From Paractinoplanes polyasparticus (lineage in GTDB: Bacteria; Actinomycetota; Actinomycetes; Mycobacteriales; Micromonosporaceae): a DNA stretch of 64,000 nt. The stretch spans positions 269,775 through 333,774 of the forward strand of contig NZ_JAHWFK010000005.1 of the NCBI RefSeq assembly GCF_019710575.1, given 5' to 3'. Made by a program: the position numbers and the translations under genes. Each line of letters opens with the position of its first letter. Position 1 is the first letter of the stretch. The notes below the pieces were generated by a model, which was not told the DNA's origin, ran no database searches, and saw only the letters and a program-made list of their open reading frames with translations. Positions 8,445-17,266 of this stretch are shown one piece after another.

Positions 8445-8467
8445 CCGGACATGGTTACCGGTCCGGC

Positions 8468-8484
8468 TATAAGAATTCTGTAAG
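8468..8484. promoter_or_regulatory. Candidate OmpR-type direct repeat in the divergent promoter region
   Basis: TATAAG (8468-8473) and TGTAAG (8479-8484) are spaced 11 bp apart, one helical turn, in the 88-bp interval between the regulator gene and the lipoprotein gene. The site would suit binding by the OmpR-type regulator. The match is short and could be chance. Confidence 0.35.
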
Positions 8485-8532
8485 CGTCCGCGCTGATGAT
8501 GATCTTACGAGCGCCTCGGTGTGCTGGGCCGC

Positions 8533-9021
8533 ATGAGACGAATCCTCGTGCCCCTGACGGTGCTGAGCCTTGCCCTGGCCGGCTGTTCCCTGCCCGGGAG
8601 GGACGCGGCGCCGGTTCCGTCGGCCTCGCCGGCCGATGAGAAGAGCCAATTGCGGGCGTACGCGAAATGCATGCGCGCGAACGGGGTCGACATGCCCGAC
8701 CCGAACGGTGACGGGGCGCTGGGCGTCCCGGCCATGAAGGCCGGCTCGCCCGAGCTGAAGAAGATGGATGCGGCGATCGAGAAATGCCGTGACCTGATTC
8801 CGGGCGGCGCCGGCGGCGAACCGCAGAAGGTCTCGGCCGAGGACCTGGAGAGGGCGCGAGCGCTGTCGAAATGCATGCGGGAGAACGGAATGCCGGACTT
8901 TCCCGACCCGGATCCGGAAACGGGCGCGGTGGCGCTCTCCGAGGAGACCGTCGATGTGAAGAAGATGGCCGCGGCGGGCGAGAAGTGCGGCGGCGTAGTC
9001 CCCCTGACGAGGGCCCGGTGA
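8533..9021 (+). CDS. Lipoprotein, first gene of the efflux operon
   Basis: A 162-residue protein with a lipoprotein signal peptide and lipobox LALAGC (Cys18). The mature part has two related segments, each with a K-C-M-R-x-N-G motif followed by a D-P-rich stretch (AKCMRANGVDMPDP and SKCMRENGMPDFPDPD), and further cysteines near the end of each half. Proteins like this are common beside MacAB-type operons in actinobacteria, but their role is not established. An alternative GTG start lies 12 nt upstream at 8521. The stop overlaps the next start (TGATG), showing operon structure. Confidence 0.78.
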   Translation: MRRILVPLTVLSLALAGCSLPGRDAAPVPSASPADEKSQLRAYAKCMRANGVDMPDPNGDGALGVPAMKAGSPELKKMDAAIEKCRDLIPGGAGGEPQKVSAEDLERARALSKCMRENGMPDFPDPDPETGAVALSEETVDVKKMAAAGEKCGGVVPLTRAR

Positions 9022-10054
9022 TGCGACGCCGGATCATCGCCGGCGCCACCGCGGCCGTGGCGGTGCTGGCCGTGGCTCCGGTGGTCGCGTTCCGGAGCAG
9101 GGGCGGCCCGGCCGACTCCGCTCCCCCGGCGGCCGGTGCGACGGCCACGGTCCGCCGCGAGACCCTGTCCGGATCGGTCACGGTCGACGGCGAGCTCGGG
9201 TACGGCGAACAGGTGCCGATCATCGCCAAGGCGCCCGGCACGGTCACGTGGCTGCCCCGGGTCGGCGACACGATCGAGCGGGGCGAGCCCGTGTTGCGTG
9301 CCGACAACCTGCCCGTCGTTCTGCTCCACGGAGTGTTGCCGATGTACCGGGAGCTGCGGCCCGGCGCCGAGGGCCCGGACGTCGCCCTGCTGGAGCGCAA
9401 CCTGCGCGACCTCGGGTACGCCGGTTTCACGGTCGACGACGAATACACCGGGCTGACTGCCCGGGCCGTCCGCCGCTGGCAGAAGCACCTGGGACGGGAG
9501 GAGACCGGCATGGTGGACCCGTCGTGGCTGTCGTCGCGGACGGCGCGATCCGGGTGGCCGCGCTCCCGGTCCGGCCGGGCGCGGCGGCGACCGGCGAGGT
9601 GCTCGAGTACACGGGGGCGGAATCAGTGGTCACGGTCGACGTCGAGGCCGGCGGGGCGGGGTGGGCGCGGCCCGGCGTCAAGGTCACGATCACGCTGCCC
9701 GACGGCAGGCGGACTCCCGGCGCCGTGGCATCCATCGGCGCCAAGGCCTCACCGCCGGAGTCCGGCGATGAGCCCACGATCCCGGTGACGGTGGCGCTGA
9801 CCTCCGCGGCCGCGCTGGGGAAGCTGCGCGAGGGGCCGGTCACCGCGACCTACGTCAGCGAGCAACGCCGGAACGTGCTCACCGTCCCGGTCGCCGCGCT
9901 GGTCGCGCTGGCCGAGGGCGGCTACGGCGTGGAGGTGGTCGAGGGCGGCGCGCGGAGGTTCGTACCGGTCGAAGTGGGGTTGTTCGCCGGGGGCAAGGTC
10001 GAGGTGCGCGGCGACGGGCTGGCCGCGGGCACGACAGTCGGGATGCCCACGTGA
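9021..10054 (+). pseudogene. Efflux periplasmic-adaptor-like protein with peptidoglycan-binding domain, frameshifted
   Basis: The first reading frame from ATG 9021 gives an N-terminal membrane/signal segment, a barrel-sandwich (biotinyl-like) part (IIAKAPGTVTWLPRVGD), and a peptidoglycan-binding domain (GPDVALLERNLRDLGYAG ... AVRRWQKHLG) up to ETGMVDPS. From about 9521-9530 the homology continues in another frame (AVVADGAIRVAALPV ... [23 protein letters not shown]) to the stop at 10054. One base appears to be missing near 9524. If restored, the protein is about 345 residues, normal for the family. Either the strain has lost the adaptor or the sequence has an error. It couples to the ABC ATPase by a GTGA overlap. 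Confidence 0.75.
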
Positions 10055-10707
10055 TCACGATGAGCAACGTCCGCAAGGTCTATCCGGGCGGGGTGACCGC
10101 CCTGGACGACGTGTCGCTGTCGGTGTCACCGGGCGAGTTGCTGGCCGTGGTCGGACCGTCCGGGTCCGGCAAGTCGACGATGCTGCACCTGCTCGGGGCG
10201 CTCGACCGTCCGTCCGCCGGCACCGTGCGGATCGCCGGCCACGACGTCGACGCCCTGCCCGACCGGTCGCTGAGCGCGCTGCGGGCCCGCACCGTCGGCT
10301 TCGTGTTCCAGCAGTTCCACCTGGCGGCCGGGGTGTCCGCTCTGGACAACGTGGCCGACGGCCTGCTCTATGCGGGCGTGCGGCGCCGCGAGCGCCGCTC
10401 CCGCGCGGCTGCCGCCCTGGAGCGGGTCGGCCTGATCCACCGCGCCCACCACCGGCCGCACGAGATGTCCGGCGGCGAGCGGCAACGGGTGGCGATCGCC
10501 CGCGCGGTGGTGGCCGGTCCCGCGCTGCTGCTGGCCGACGAGCCGACCGGCAACCTCGACTCGGCGTCGGGCGCGGTGGTCATGGACCTGCTGCACGATC
10601 TGCACCGGGCCGGCACGACCACGGTCGTCATCACCCACGACCGCGACATCGCCGCCGCCCTCCCCCGCCGGGTGGCCCTGCGCGACGGAAGGCTGGTCGC
10701 CGCATGA
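10051..10707 (+). CDS. ABC transporter ATP-binding protein, MacB/LolD type
   Basis: A 218-residue ATPase with Walker [11 protein letters not shown]-loop (FVFQQFHL), signature [14 protein letters not shown], Walker [13 protein letters not shown] and the switch His (VVITHD). The sequence QQFHL plus [10 protein letters not shown] is typical of the MacB/LolD/FtsE group, which powers mechanotransmission permeases rather than pumping through a classical channel. GTG start, overlapping both neighbours by 4 nt (adaptor upstream, permease downstream). It works with the permease and, if functional, the adaptor, to expel an antibiotic-like or envelope substrate. Confidence 0.93.
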   Translation: MITMSNVRKVYPGGVTALDDVSLSVSPGELLAVVGPSGSGKSTMLHLLGALDRPSAGTVRIAGHDVDALPDRSLSALRARTVGFVFQQFHLAAGVSALDNVADGLLYAGVRRRERRSRAAAALERVGLIHRAHHRPHEMSGGERQRVAIARAVVAGPALLLADEPTGNLDSASGAVVMDLLHDLHRAGTTTVVITHDRDIAAALPRRVALRDGRLVAA

Positions 10708-11894
10708 CGGCCCGCCTGCGTCCGGCCCGGCTGGCCGGCTCCGATGTGTTGCGGCTCGGGGCGGCGGGCCTGCGCGCACGGCCGCTGCGGATGGTGCTGT
10801 CGGCAGCCGGGATAGCCATCGGCATCGCGGCGATGCTGGCCGTGGTCGGTCTCTCGGCGTCCAGCCGGGCCGGCCTGGACCGGGCGCTGGCCGCGCTCGG
10901 CACCAACCTGCTCACCGCCGCGCCCGGCCAGACCCTGACCGGCGAACAGGCGTCCCTGCCCCCGGAGTCGCTCGCCATGGTCCGGCGCATCGCCGCGGTC
11001 CGGACAGTCAGCGCCACCGCGAAGCTGACCGCGCGCGTCTACCGCAACGAGTTCGTCCCGGTCGCCGAGCACGGCAGCATCAGCGTGCTGGCCGCCCGGC
11101 CCGATCTGCTGCCGGCGCTCGGGATCGGCACGGCCCGGGGACGGTGGCTCACCGCCACCAGGCCGGGCGCCCCCACGGTTGTCCTCGGCGCCGGCGCGGC
11201 CGACCGGCTCGGCGTCCGGGCCCCGGGCGGACGGGTGTGGCTGGGAGGGCAGTGGTTCTCGGTGGTGGGAATGCTGACGTCGTCACCGCTGGCGCCCGAG
11301 ATCGACTCGGCGGCCCTGGTCGACTGGACCACGGCCACGTCGTTGCTGGGCTTCGACGGCCACCCGACCACGGTCTACACGAGATCCGACGAGGCGGCCG
11401 TCGAGCAGGTGCGGCGCGTGCTCGGCGCCACGGTCAACCCGGCCGCGCCCAACGAGGTCAAGGTGTCCCGTCCGTCCGACGCGCTGGCCGCGGCCCGGGC
11501 CACCGACGCCGCGCTCAACGGCCTGCTGCTCGGGCTGGGCGCCGTGGCCCTGCTGGTCGGCGGGGTGGGCGTGGCCAACACGATGGTCATCTCGGTGCTG
11601 GAACGTCGCGGCGAGATCGGTCTGCGCCGCGCTCTCGGTGCCACCGGATGGCACGTGTGCCAGCAGTTCCTGACGGAGTCGCTGCTGCTGGCCACGGCCG
11701 GCGGCCTGGCCGGGGCGGCCGTCGGAGCCCTCGTCACGGCGGCCTGGTCATGGTGGCGCGCCTGGCCGGTGGCGCTGCCGCTCTGGGCTCCAGCCGGCGG
11801 CCTGGCCGCGACCGTCCTGGTCGGCGTGGTCGCGGGTCTCTACCCGGCGGTGCGGGCGGCCCGCCTGACCCCGACCGAGGCGCTGGCGAGCTAG
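10704..11894 (+). CDS. ABC transporter permease, MacB/FtsX type
   Basis: A 396-residue protein. It has an N-terminal membrane helix at about 33-52, a large extracytoplasmic MacB periplasmic-core-like domain (about 55-260), and three C-terminal helices forming the FtsX domain ([35 protein letters not shown]). The sequence between helices two and three ([13 protein letters not shown]) is the classic FtsX-family coupling motif. It partners the ATPase immediately upstream. It is the last gene of the operon; the next gene starts 43 bp downstream and appears independent. Confidence 0.92.
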   Translation: MTARLRPARLAGSDVLRLGAAGLRARPLRMVLSAAGIAIGIAAMLAVVGLSASSRAGLDRALAALGTNLLTAAPGQTLTGEQASLPPESLAMVRRIAAVRTVSATAKLTARVYRNEFVPVAEHGSISVLAARPDLLPALGIGTARGRWLTATRPGAPTVVLGAGAADRLGVRAPGGRVWLGGQWFSVVGMLTSSPLAPEIDSAALVDWTTATSLLGFDGHPTTVYTRSDEAAVEQVRRVLGATVNPAAPNEVKVSRPSDALAAARATDAALNGLLLGLGAVALLVGGVGVANTMVISVLERRGEIGLRRALGATGWHVCQQFLTESLLLATAGGLAGAAVGALVTAAWSWWRAWPVALPLWAPAGGLAATVLVGVVAGLYPAVRAARLTPTEALAS

Positions 11895-11937
11895 GGTCGA
11901 GGCGGCTGGAGATTCGGACATGTCAATGAGGTGATCG

Positions 11938-14478
11938 ATGCCGCACGAGGCGTTCGCCGCGCTGCCCGATCCGGCTCAGGCCGGCAGCCTCGACGACGTG
12001 GCCGAACGGCTGCGGCTGCTCAAGGTTTGGGCCGGCGACCCGTCCTACGACACGATCAAGAACCGGGTGAACGCGGCCCGGACCGCGGCGGGCCGGCCGG
12101 CAAGCGAGCTGACCAGCAAATCCACCGTGGCCGACTGCTTCCGGGCCGGGCGGCGGCGACTGAACACCGCCCTCGTCGTGGCCGTCGTCGAGGCGTTGCA
12201 CCCGGACCGGGGGTACGTGGATCAATGGCGGCAGGCGCTGCGGGCGGTCGACGCCGAGATCGACGCCGGGTCGCAGGTCCGCGTGCAGGACGCCCTGCCG
12301 CAGGACCTGGCCGAGTTCACCGGCCGCACGTACGAGCTGGACCGGCTGCGCCGCGCGCTGGAGGAGGCCCGGCAGGACGGCGGCGCGGTGGTGATCTCGG
12401 CCATCGCCGGGATGGCCGGTGTCGGCAAGACCCAGCTCGCCGTGCACGCCGGCCATCTGCTGCTCCGGGACGAACGGTTCGACCGGGTGTTGTTCGTCAA
12501 TCTCCGCGGCTTCCACCCCGGCCCGGCACAGCCACCGGCCGACCCGGCGGCGGTGCTCGACGGCTTCCTGCGGGTGCTCGGCGTGTCGGGCCACAGGATT
12601 CCGTACGGGCTGGACGCCCGCGCCTCGGCCTACCGCGGCCTGCTGGCCGGCACCCGTACGTTGGTGGTGCTGGACAACGCGGCCACGGTCGAGCAGGTCA
12701 GGCCGTTGCTGCCGGACACCGCGGGCTGTCTGGCGCTCATCACGAGCCGGCGGACCCTGTCCGGGCTGCCGTCCGCCACCGCGCTCACCGTCGACGTGTT
12801 CACTCCCGAGGAGGCCGAGACCTTCCTGCGGGGCTCGGGCGTGGGCACGGACGCGGAGGCGCTGAGCCGCATCGCCGCCCGCTGCGGGCACCTGCCGCTG
12901 GCGTTGAGCCTGGTCGCCGGTCATATCCGCGCCTTCCCGGACTGGACGTCGTCCGACCACGCCGACCGGCTGGACGACCGCCACCGGGACCGCCGCCTGG
13001 AGTCCGGGGTCGAGCTGGCGCTCGACCTGTCCTATCAGGATCAGCCGGCCGACCGGCAGCACCTGCTGCGGCTGGCGGCGCTGCATCCGGGGCAGGATTT
13101 CGACGCGTACGCCGTGGGCGCCCTGACCGGCACCGACCCGGCCGCCGCGGCCATCCGGCTCGACCAGCTCCTCGACGACCACCTGCTGCAGCCGAGCGGC
13201 CCGGGGCGCTACACCTTCCACGACCTGGTCCGCGCCTACGCCGCCGACCGCGCGCACGACGAGGACTCGCCGGCCGCCCGGCGCGCGGCCCTGACCCGGT
13301 TGTTCGACTTCTACCTGGCCACCGCCGGGGCGGCCATGAACACGCTGCACCCGGCCGAGGCCGACCAGCGGCCGCCCCTGCCTCCGACCGCCGCCCCGGG
13401 GCCCGTCCTGGATGATCCCGGCACGGCTCTGGCCTGGTTGGACACCGAGCGGCCGACCCTGGTCGCGGTCACGCACGATTCGCCGGCCCATGCCGTCCGC
13501 CTGGCGCGGACCCTGTCGCGCTACCTGAAGGGCGGCCACCACGGCGATGCCCTGACCGTGCACGGCCACGCGCTGCGGGCCGCCCGGGCCGCCGGCGATC
13601 TCACCGGCCAGGCGCATGCCCTCAACGGCCTCGGCGTCGCCCACCGGCGGCTGGGCTCGCCGAAGCGGGCCACCGACGACCTCGAGGAGTCCCTGGAGCT
13701 GTTCCGCCGGACCGGGGACGACGCCGGCCAGGCGGCCGCTCTCTACGATCTGGCCACGGTCATGCAGTGGGTGGGCCGCTACCCCGACGCCCTCGACTAC
13801 AAGCAGCAGGCGCTCGCGATGTACCGGGCGGCCGGCGACCGCTACGGCGAGGCCACCATGCTCAGCGGCCTCGCCCTCGTGCTGGAGCGGATGGGCCGCC
13901 TGCCCGAGGCGATCGACCATTGCGAGCAGGCCCTGGCGCTCGACCGGCAGACCGGAAACCGGCACGGCCAGGCCCAGGCGCTCAACATTCTCGGCGACGT
14001 CGAGACGCGGGCGGGCCGGCACGAAGCCGCCGCCGACCACCTGCAGCAGGCGCTGGTCCTGTTCCGGCAGCTCGGCAACCGCAACAACGAGGCCGGGGCG
14101 CTCGACAGCCTCGGCCTGCTGTACAACCGCCTCCGTCAGCCCGCCCAGGCCATCAGCTACTTCGAGCCGGCGCTGGCCCTCTTCCGCGAGCTCGGCAACA
14201 AGGGCGGCGAGATCGGGTCGCTCAACGGTCTCGGCGAGGCCGCCCTGGCCGCCGGGCGCACGGCCGACGCGCTCGCCCACCACGCCGAGGCCCTGACCAC
14301 GGCGATCGACGTCGACATGCCCGACGAGCAGGGCGTCGCCCACGCGGGACTGGGCCACGCCCACCGCGCCCTCGGCGACCACGAGCGGGCGCGCGAGCAC
14401 TACCAGCAGGCCCTGACCCTGTTCACCGCCCTCGGCATTCCCGAGGCCGACGAGATCAGAGCCCTCCTGCAGCCCTGA
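11938..14478 (+). CDS. STAND NTPase (NB-ARC) with C-terminal tetratricopeptide repeats
   Basis: An 846-residue AfsR-like protein without a SARP DNA-binding domain. Residues 20-105 form a helical domain (RLLKVWAGDPSYDTIKNRV ... FRAGRRRLNTALVVAVVEAL) shared with the protein at 35068-37662. The NB-ARC ATPase starts near 128, with Walker A GMAGVGKT (158-165), a Walker-B-like TLVVLDNA and an ITSRR sensor motif. About 540-840 is a run of TPR units (typical pattern A-L-x-x-L-G ... A). Family members are signal-transducing ATPases acting as regulators or defence-type sensors. Target and ligand are unknown. An alternative is regulation of the neighbouring efflux operon. Confidence 0.85.
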   Translation: MPHEAFAALPDPAQAGSLDDVAERLRLLKVWAGDPSYDTIKNRVNAARTAAGRPASELTSKSTVADCFRAGRRRLNTALVVAVVEALHPDRGYVDQWRQALRAVDAEIDAGSQVRVQDALPQDLAEFTGRTYELDRLRRALEEARQDGGAVVISAIAGMAGVGKTQLAVHAGHLLLRDERFDRVLFVNLRGFHPGPAQPPADPAAVLDGFLRVLGVSGHRIPYGLDARASAYRGLLAGTRTLVVLDNAATVEQVRPLLPDTAGCLALITSRRTLSGLPSATALTVDVFTPEEAETFLRGSGVGTDAEALSRIAARCGHLPLALSLVAGHIRAFPDWTSSDHADRLDDRHRDRRLESGVELALDLSYQDQPADRQHLLRLAALHPGQDFDAYAVGALTGTDPAAAAIRLDQLLDDHLLQPSGPGRYTFHDLVRAYAADRAHDEDSPAARRAALTRLFDFYLATAGAAMNTLHPAEADQRPPLPPTAAPGPVLDDPGTALAWLDTERPTLVAVTHDSPAHAVRLARTLSRYLKGGHHGDALTVHGHALRAARAAGDLTGQAHALNGLGVAHRRLGSPKRATDDLEESLELFRRTGDDAGQAAALYDLATVMQWVGRYPDALDYKQQALAMYRAAGDRYGEATMLSGLALVLERMGRLPEAIDHCEQALALDRQTGNRHGQAQALNILGDVETRAGRHEAAADHLQQALVLFRQLGNRNNEAGALDSLGLLYNRLRQPAQAISYFEPALALFRELGNKGGEIGSLNGLGEAALAAGRTADALAHHAEALTTAIDVDMPDEQGVAHAGLGHAHRALGDHERAREHYQQALTLFTALGIPEADEIRALLQP

Positions 14479-14589
14479 GACGGCCGGCGTCGAGCCGCCT
14501 TTCCGACTCCCGGCCGCATCGGTATCGGCGCGGCCGGGCCGACCGTACGCTGATCTCCGGATGGCACCGATGCGACCCTCGCGTCACCG

Positions 14590-15104
14590 TCGTCAACCCG
14601 CTGGCCGCCAACGACGAGGAGACACCCCGCACCCGGCCGCCCTTCCGCAACCCGGACAACACCAACGCTGACATGACGGTCGGGTTCACGTTCATCGACC
14701 ACGACCTGACCTTCGACCCCGGGTCGACGCGCGCGAGGCGGACCCGAACGACCTGCGTGGCGGACGCCGGTCCGCGCGCCGGTTCGTCGAGTGGGACACG
14801 TTCTTCGACTTCGGCACCAAAATCGTCGAGGCCGACAGCGGGAAGGTCATCGACAAGGTCCGGAGGAACAAGCGGATCGACACGTTCCTCTCGTCACCGC
14901 TGTTCGACCTGCCGGTGGGTCCCGGCCTCGTCGGTCCCGACGACAGCCTGCGGTCGCTGGCCGGTCGCAACCTCGAGCGGCACCTGCAGCACCGGATCGC
15001 CTAACGTCGAGGGCGGATGGGCGCCGGACCTTCCCCGCCGCGACGGCCCCGCGGACAGTACGTTCACGATGACGGACCTGCTCACCTTCGCCGGCGTGGC
15101 CTGA
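14590..15104 (+). pseudogene. Remnant of an animal-type haem peroxidase gene
   Basis: Three pieces of one protein family appear in order but in different frames with large gaps. RPPFRNPDN ... VGFTFIDHDLTFDP (frame of ATG 14673) matches the distal-haem region, but has lost the usual LGQF before IDHD and so the conserved Gln. Next comes FVEWDTFFDFG ... IDTFLSSPLFDLPVG ... SLAGRNLERHLQHRIA, starting near 14783 in another frame and ending in a stop at 15004. Last is FTMTDLLTFAGVA with a stop at 15104, back in the first frame. An intact gene would be several times longer. It has decayed by internal deletions and frameshifts. The 14479-14589 interval shows nothing else. Confidence 0.75.
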
Positions 15105-15113
15105 GGTGAGGGG

Positions 15114-17153
15114 TCAGGGGACGTAGACTTCGGCCATCGCGGTGACGGTGCCGTTGGTCGTGGTCACCTCGACCAGGCCGTTGTCACCGAGCCGCTGGGC
15201 CAGCTTCTCGGGGGCGATGGCGCAGGTGCCGACGGTGACCGGGTCTTCCGCGCAGCGCCCCGGGTCGTCGAACGTGCTGGTGAGTCCGGGGCGGGCCGCG
15301 GTCGGCAGGGTCACGACCATGCGGCTGTCCTCGGTCAGCCAGGCCTGCTCGCAGGGGGCGTCCGACGTGGACTTGACCTTGAAGGTGTCGCAGTACTCGT
15401 CACCGGTCATGAACAGCACCGGCTCCACCACGACGGATCTCGCCTTCGGGTAGTACCCGTGCACCTTGACGATCGACTTGGTGTTTCCCCGCCGGACGTC
15501 GGTGAAGGGGGGCACCGTCCCGGCGGACGACGGGACCGCAGCCTCGATCGGCCTGATCTCGGCCCGGGTGACGTGGGCGCCGGCCAGGGCGTCCTGGTCC
15601 TTCGCCTCGTCGGTCGGGCCCACGCCGAAGGCCACCTTGCCGGCCGGCAGGCTCGGATCGGTCAGCTTCCGCTCGAGCACGACAGCGCCGTCGACCGAGA
15701 CCGACGCGACCTCGTCGCGAAGGCTCAGCACCACGGCGCGCCGCTTACCGGGGGCGAACAGGGCTTGTTCGGCCGAGCCGACCATGGTGTTCCGGACGGC
15801 GCCCTCGTGACGGATCCGGATGACCCGCGGGCAGAGGTCGAGCCAGTAGGAACTGTCGCCCGCGGAGCGGAACTGGACCTCGGCACAGGACCGGGCGTTG
15901 TCGAGACTGACGTCGACGGAGATCGACTGGTCACCGGCGAAGCTCCGGGTCGTGCCCGGGCACACCATCGCGAAACTGGGGGTGGTCATGGCCAGGCCGT
16001 TCTTGAACGAGCAGCGGCCACCGTAGTCGTCGGTGGAGGCCCGCCACTGCCCCGGCCGGTCGAGAGCGTCGACCACCCACGGGCCCCGCACCGCCCCCGG
16101 CACCGGCATGGTGGTCAGCGCCGGCGGCGGCTGAGCCGCGGGCTCGAGGTCCTGGCGGCTGAACAGGCCGACGCCGGCCGCGAGCAGGGTCACCGCGGTG
16201 GCGGCGGCGATGATCGCCCAGGTGCGGCGGCGGCCGCCCCGCCGTTCGGGGCGCAGGCCGGCGCCGGAGACATGGCGGCCGGAAAGCTGGGCCGCTTCGG
16301 CGGCTTCCCGCAGCGGACGGCCGATCGCGCCGGAGCCGGTGTTCTGGGCGAGCAGCAGGTTGAGCAATTCGTGCGCGGTCGGCCGATCCTCCGGGGCCTT
16401 GGACAGCGCGAGCGCCACCAGATCGGCCAGCGGCCCGGTGAGACCGGTCAGATCCGGCGGCTGGGTCAGGATCCGAGCGGCGGTGGCGACCGGTGAGTCG
16501 GCCCGGAAGGGGGTGCGCCCGGTGCCGGCGTACGCGATGACCGCGCCCCACGCGAACACGTCAGCCGCCGGCGTGATGTCCCGGTGATCGCCGTCGAACC
16601 GTTCCGGCGCCATGTACGCGACCGTGCCGACCATCTGATCGGGATGCGTGTGCTGACTGGTCACCTCGAGCGCGCGGGCGATCCCGAAGTCGATCACCTT
16701 CGGCGTGCCCAGCGCGAACAACACGTTCTGCGGCTTGAGATCCCGGTGGATCACGCCGGCCCCGTGGATCGCGGTCAGCGCCGTGGCCACCCCGACGGCC
16801 ACACCGTGCAGGCGGCTGTCGGCCAGCGGACCCTCGTGGCTGACCACCTCGTCCAGGCTGGGACCGTCGACGTACTCCACGACCAGGTACGGCGTCCGGT
16901 AGTCGGGGTCGGCGTCGACAACCGCGGCGGTGCAGAACGGCGGCACCTGCCACGCGCGCTTCACCTCGCTGCGGAACCGGCCGCGGAACTCCTCGTCGTG
17001 AGCGTACTCAGGCTTGATCATCTTGATGGCGACCAGCGGCCCGTCGTCCCGCCGGCCGAGGAACACCGACCCCATGCCGCCCTCGCCGAGCCGGGCCAGC
17101 AGTCGGTAGCCGCCCAGCGACGCCGGGTCGCCCGGGCGCAGCGGGCTCTTCAT
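15114..17153 (-). CDS. Transmembrane Ser/Thr protein kinase (PknB-like) with extracellular C-terminal domain
   Basis: A 679-residue protein. The kinase domain spans about 16-270: glycine loop LGEGGMGSV, Lys44 in VAIKM, catalytic loop HRDLKPQN with D138, DFG at 155-157, and APE in MAPERF. A juxtamembrane stretch with RRGGRRR precedes one membrane helix (about 311-331). The outer domain of about 340 residues has no PASTA repeats. It has instead a beta-rich segment (GGRCSFKNGLAM ... WLDLCPRVIRIRHEG ... FGVGPTDEAKDQDALAG) that looks like a concanavalin-like ligand-binding fold. ATG 17153 was chosen; an in-frame ATG at 17192 would add 13 residues. Substrates are unknown. Confidence 0.9.
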   Translation of the reverse strand: MKSPLRPGDPASLGGYRLLARLGEGGMGSVFLGRRDDGPLVAIKMIKPEYAHDEEFRGRFRSEVKRAWQVPPFCTAAVVDADPDYRTPYLVVEYVDGPSLDEVVSHEGPLADSRLHGVAVGVATALTAIHGAGVIHRDLKPQNVLFALGTPKVIDFGIARALEVTSQHTHPDQMVGTVAYMAPERFDGDHRDITPAADVFAWGAVIAYAGTGRTPFRADSPVATAARILTQPPDLTGLTGPLADLVALALSKAPEDRPTAHELLNLLLAQNTGSGAIGRPLREAAEAAQLSGRHVSGAGLRPERRGGRRRTWAIIAAATAVTLLAAGVGLFSRQDLEPAAQPPPALTTMPVPGAVRGPWVVDALDRPGQWRASTDDYGGRCSFKNGLAMTTPSFAMVCPGTTRSFAGDQSISVDVSLDNARSCAEVQFRSAGDSSYWLDLCPRVIRIRHEGAVRNTMVGSAEQALFAPGKRRAVVLSLRDEVASVSVDGAVVLERKLTDPSLPAGKVAFGVGPTDEAKDQDALAGAHVTRAEIRPIEAAVPSSAGTVPPFTDVRRGNTKSIVKVHGYYPKARSVVVEPVLFMTGDEYCDTFKVKSTSDAPCEQAWLTEDSRMVVTLPTAARPGLTSTFDDPGRCAEDPVTVGTCAIAPEKLAQRLGDNGLVEVTTTNGTVTAMAEVYVP

Positions 17154-17218
17154 CAGCTCAACCCATCGAAGATCGCGGACCTGGACCCGCATACAGTACG
17201 GCTCGCGATCTACGCAGA

Positions 17219-17252
17219 ACGCTCCGGTCCACCAGAGCGGGGACCGGAGCGT
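17219..17252 (-). terminator. Hairpin between the DUF3068 gene and the kinase gene
   Basis: acgctccggtcc (17219-17230) pairs perfectly with 17241-17252 around a 10-nt loop. It lies 14 bp beyond the stop codon of the minus-strand DUF3068 gene and before the kinase start, so it probably ends that transcript. There is no U-tract. Confidence 0.65.
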
Positions 17253-17266
17253 CGTGGAACGCGTCG

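Noticed and set aside
9505..9535. Programmed -1 frameshift in the adaptor gene
   Set aside because: No slippery heptamer (X XXY YYZ) or downstream pseudoknot is evident, so mutation or a sequencing error is simpler.
11923..14400. An 825-codon open frame on the minus strand opposite the STAND/TPR gene
   Set aside because: It is a mirror frame caused by high third-position G+C. Its translation is low-complexity Gly/Arg/Val-rich, without any motif, whereas the plus strand encodes a clear NB-ARC/TPR protein.
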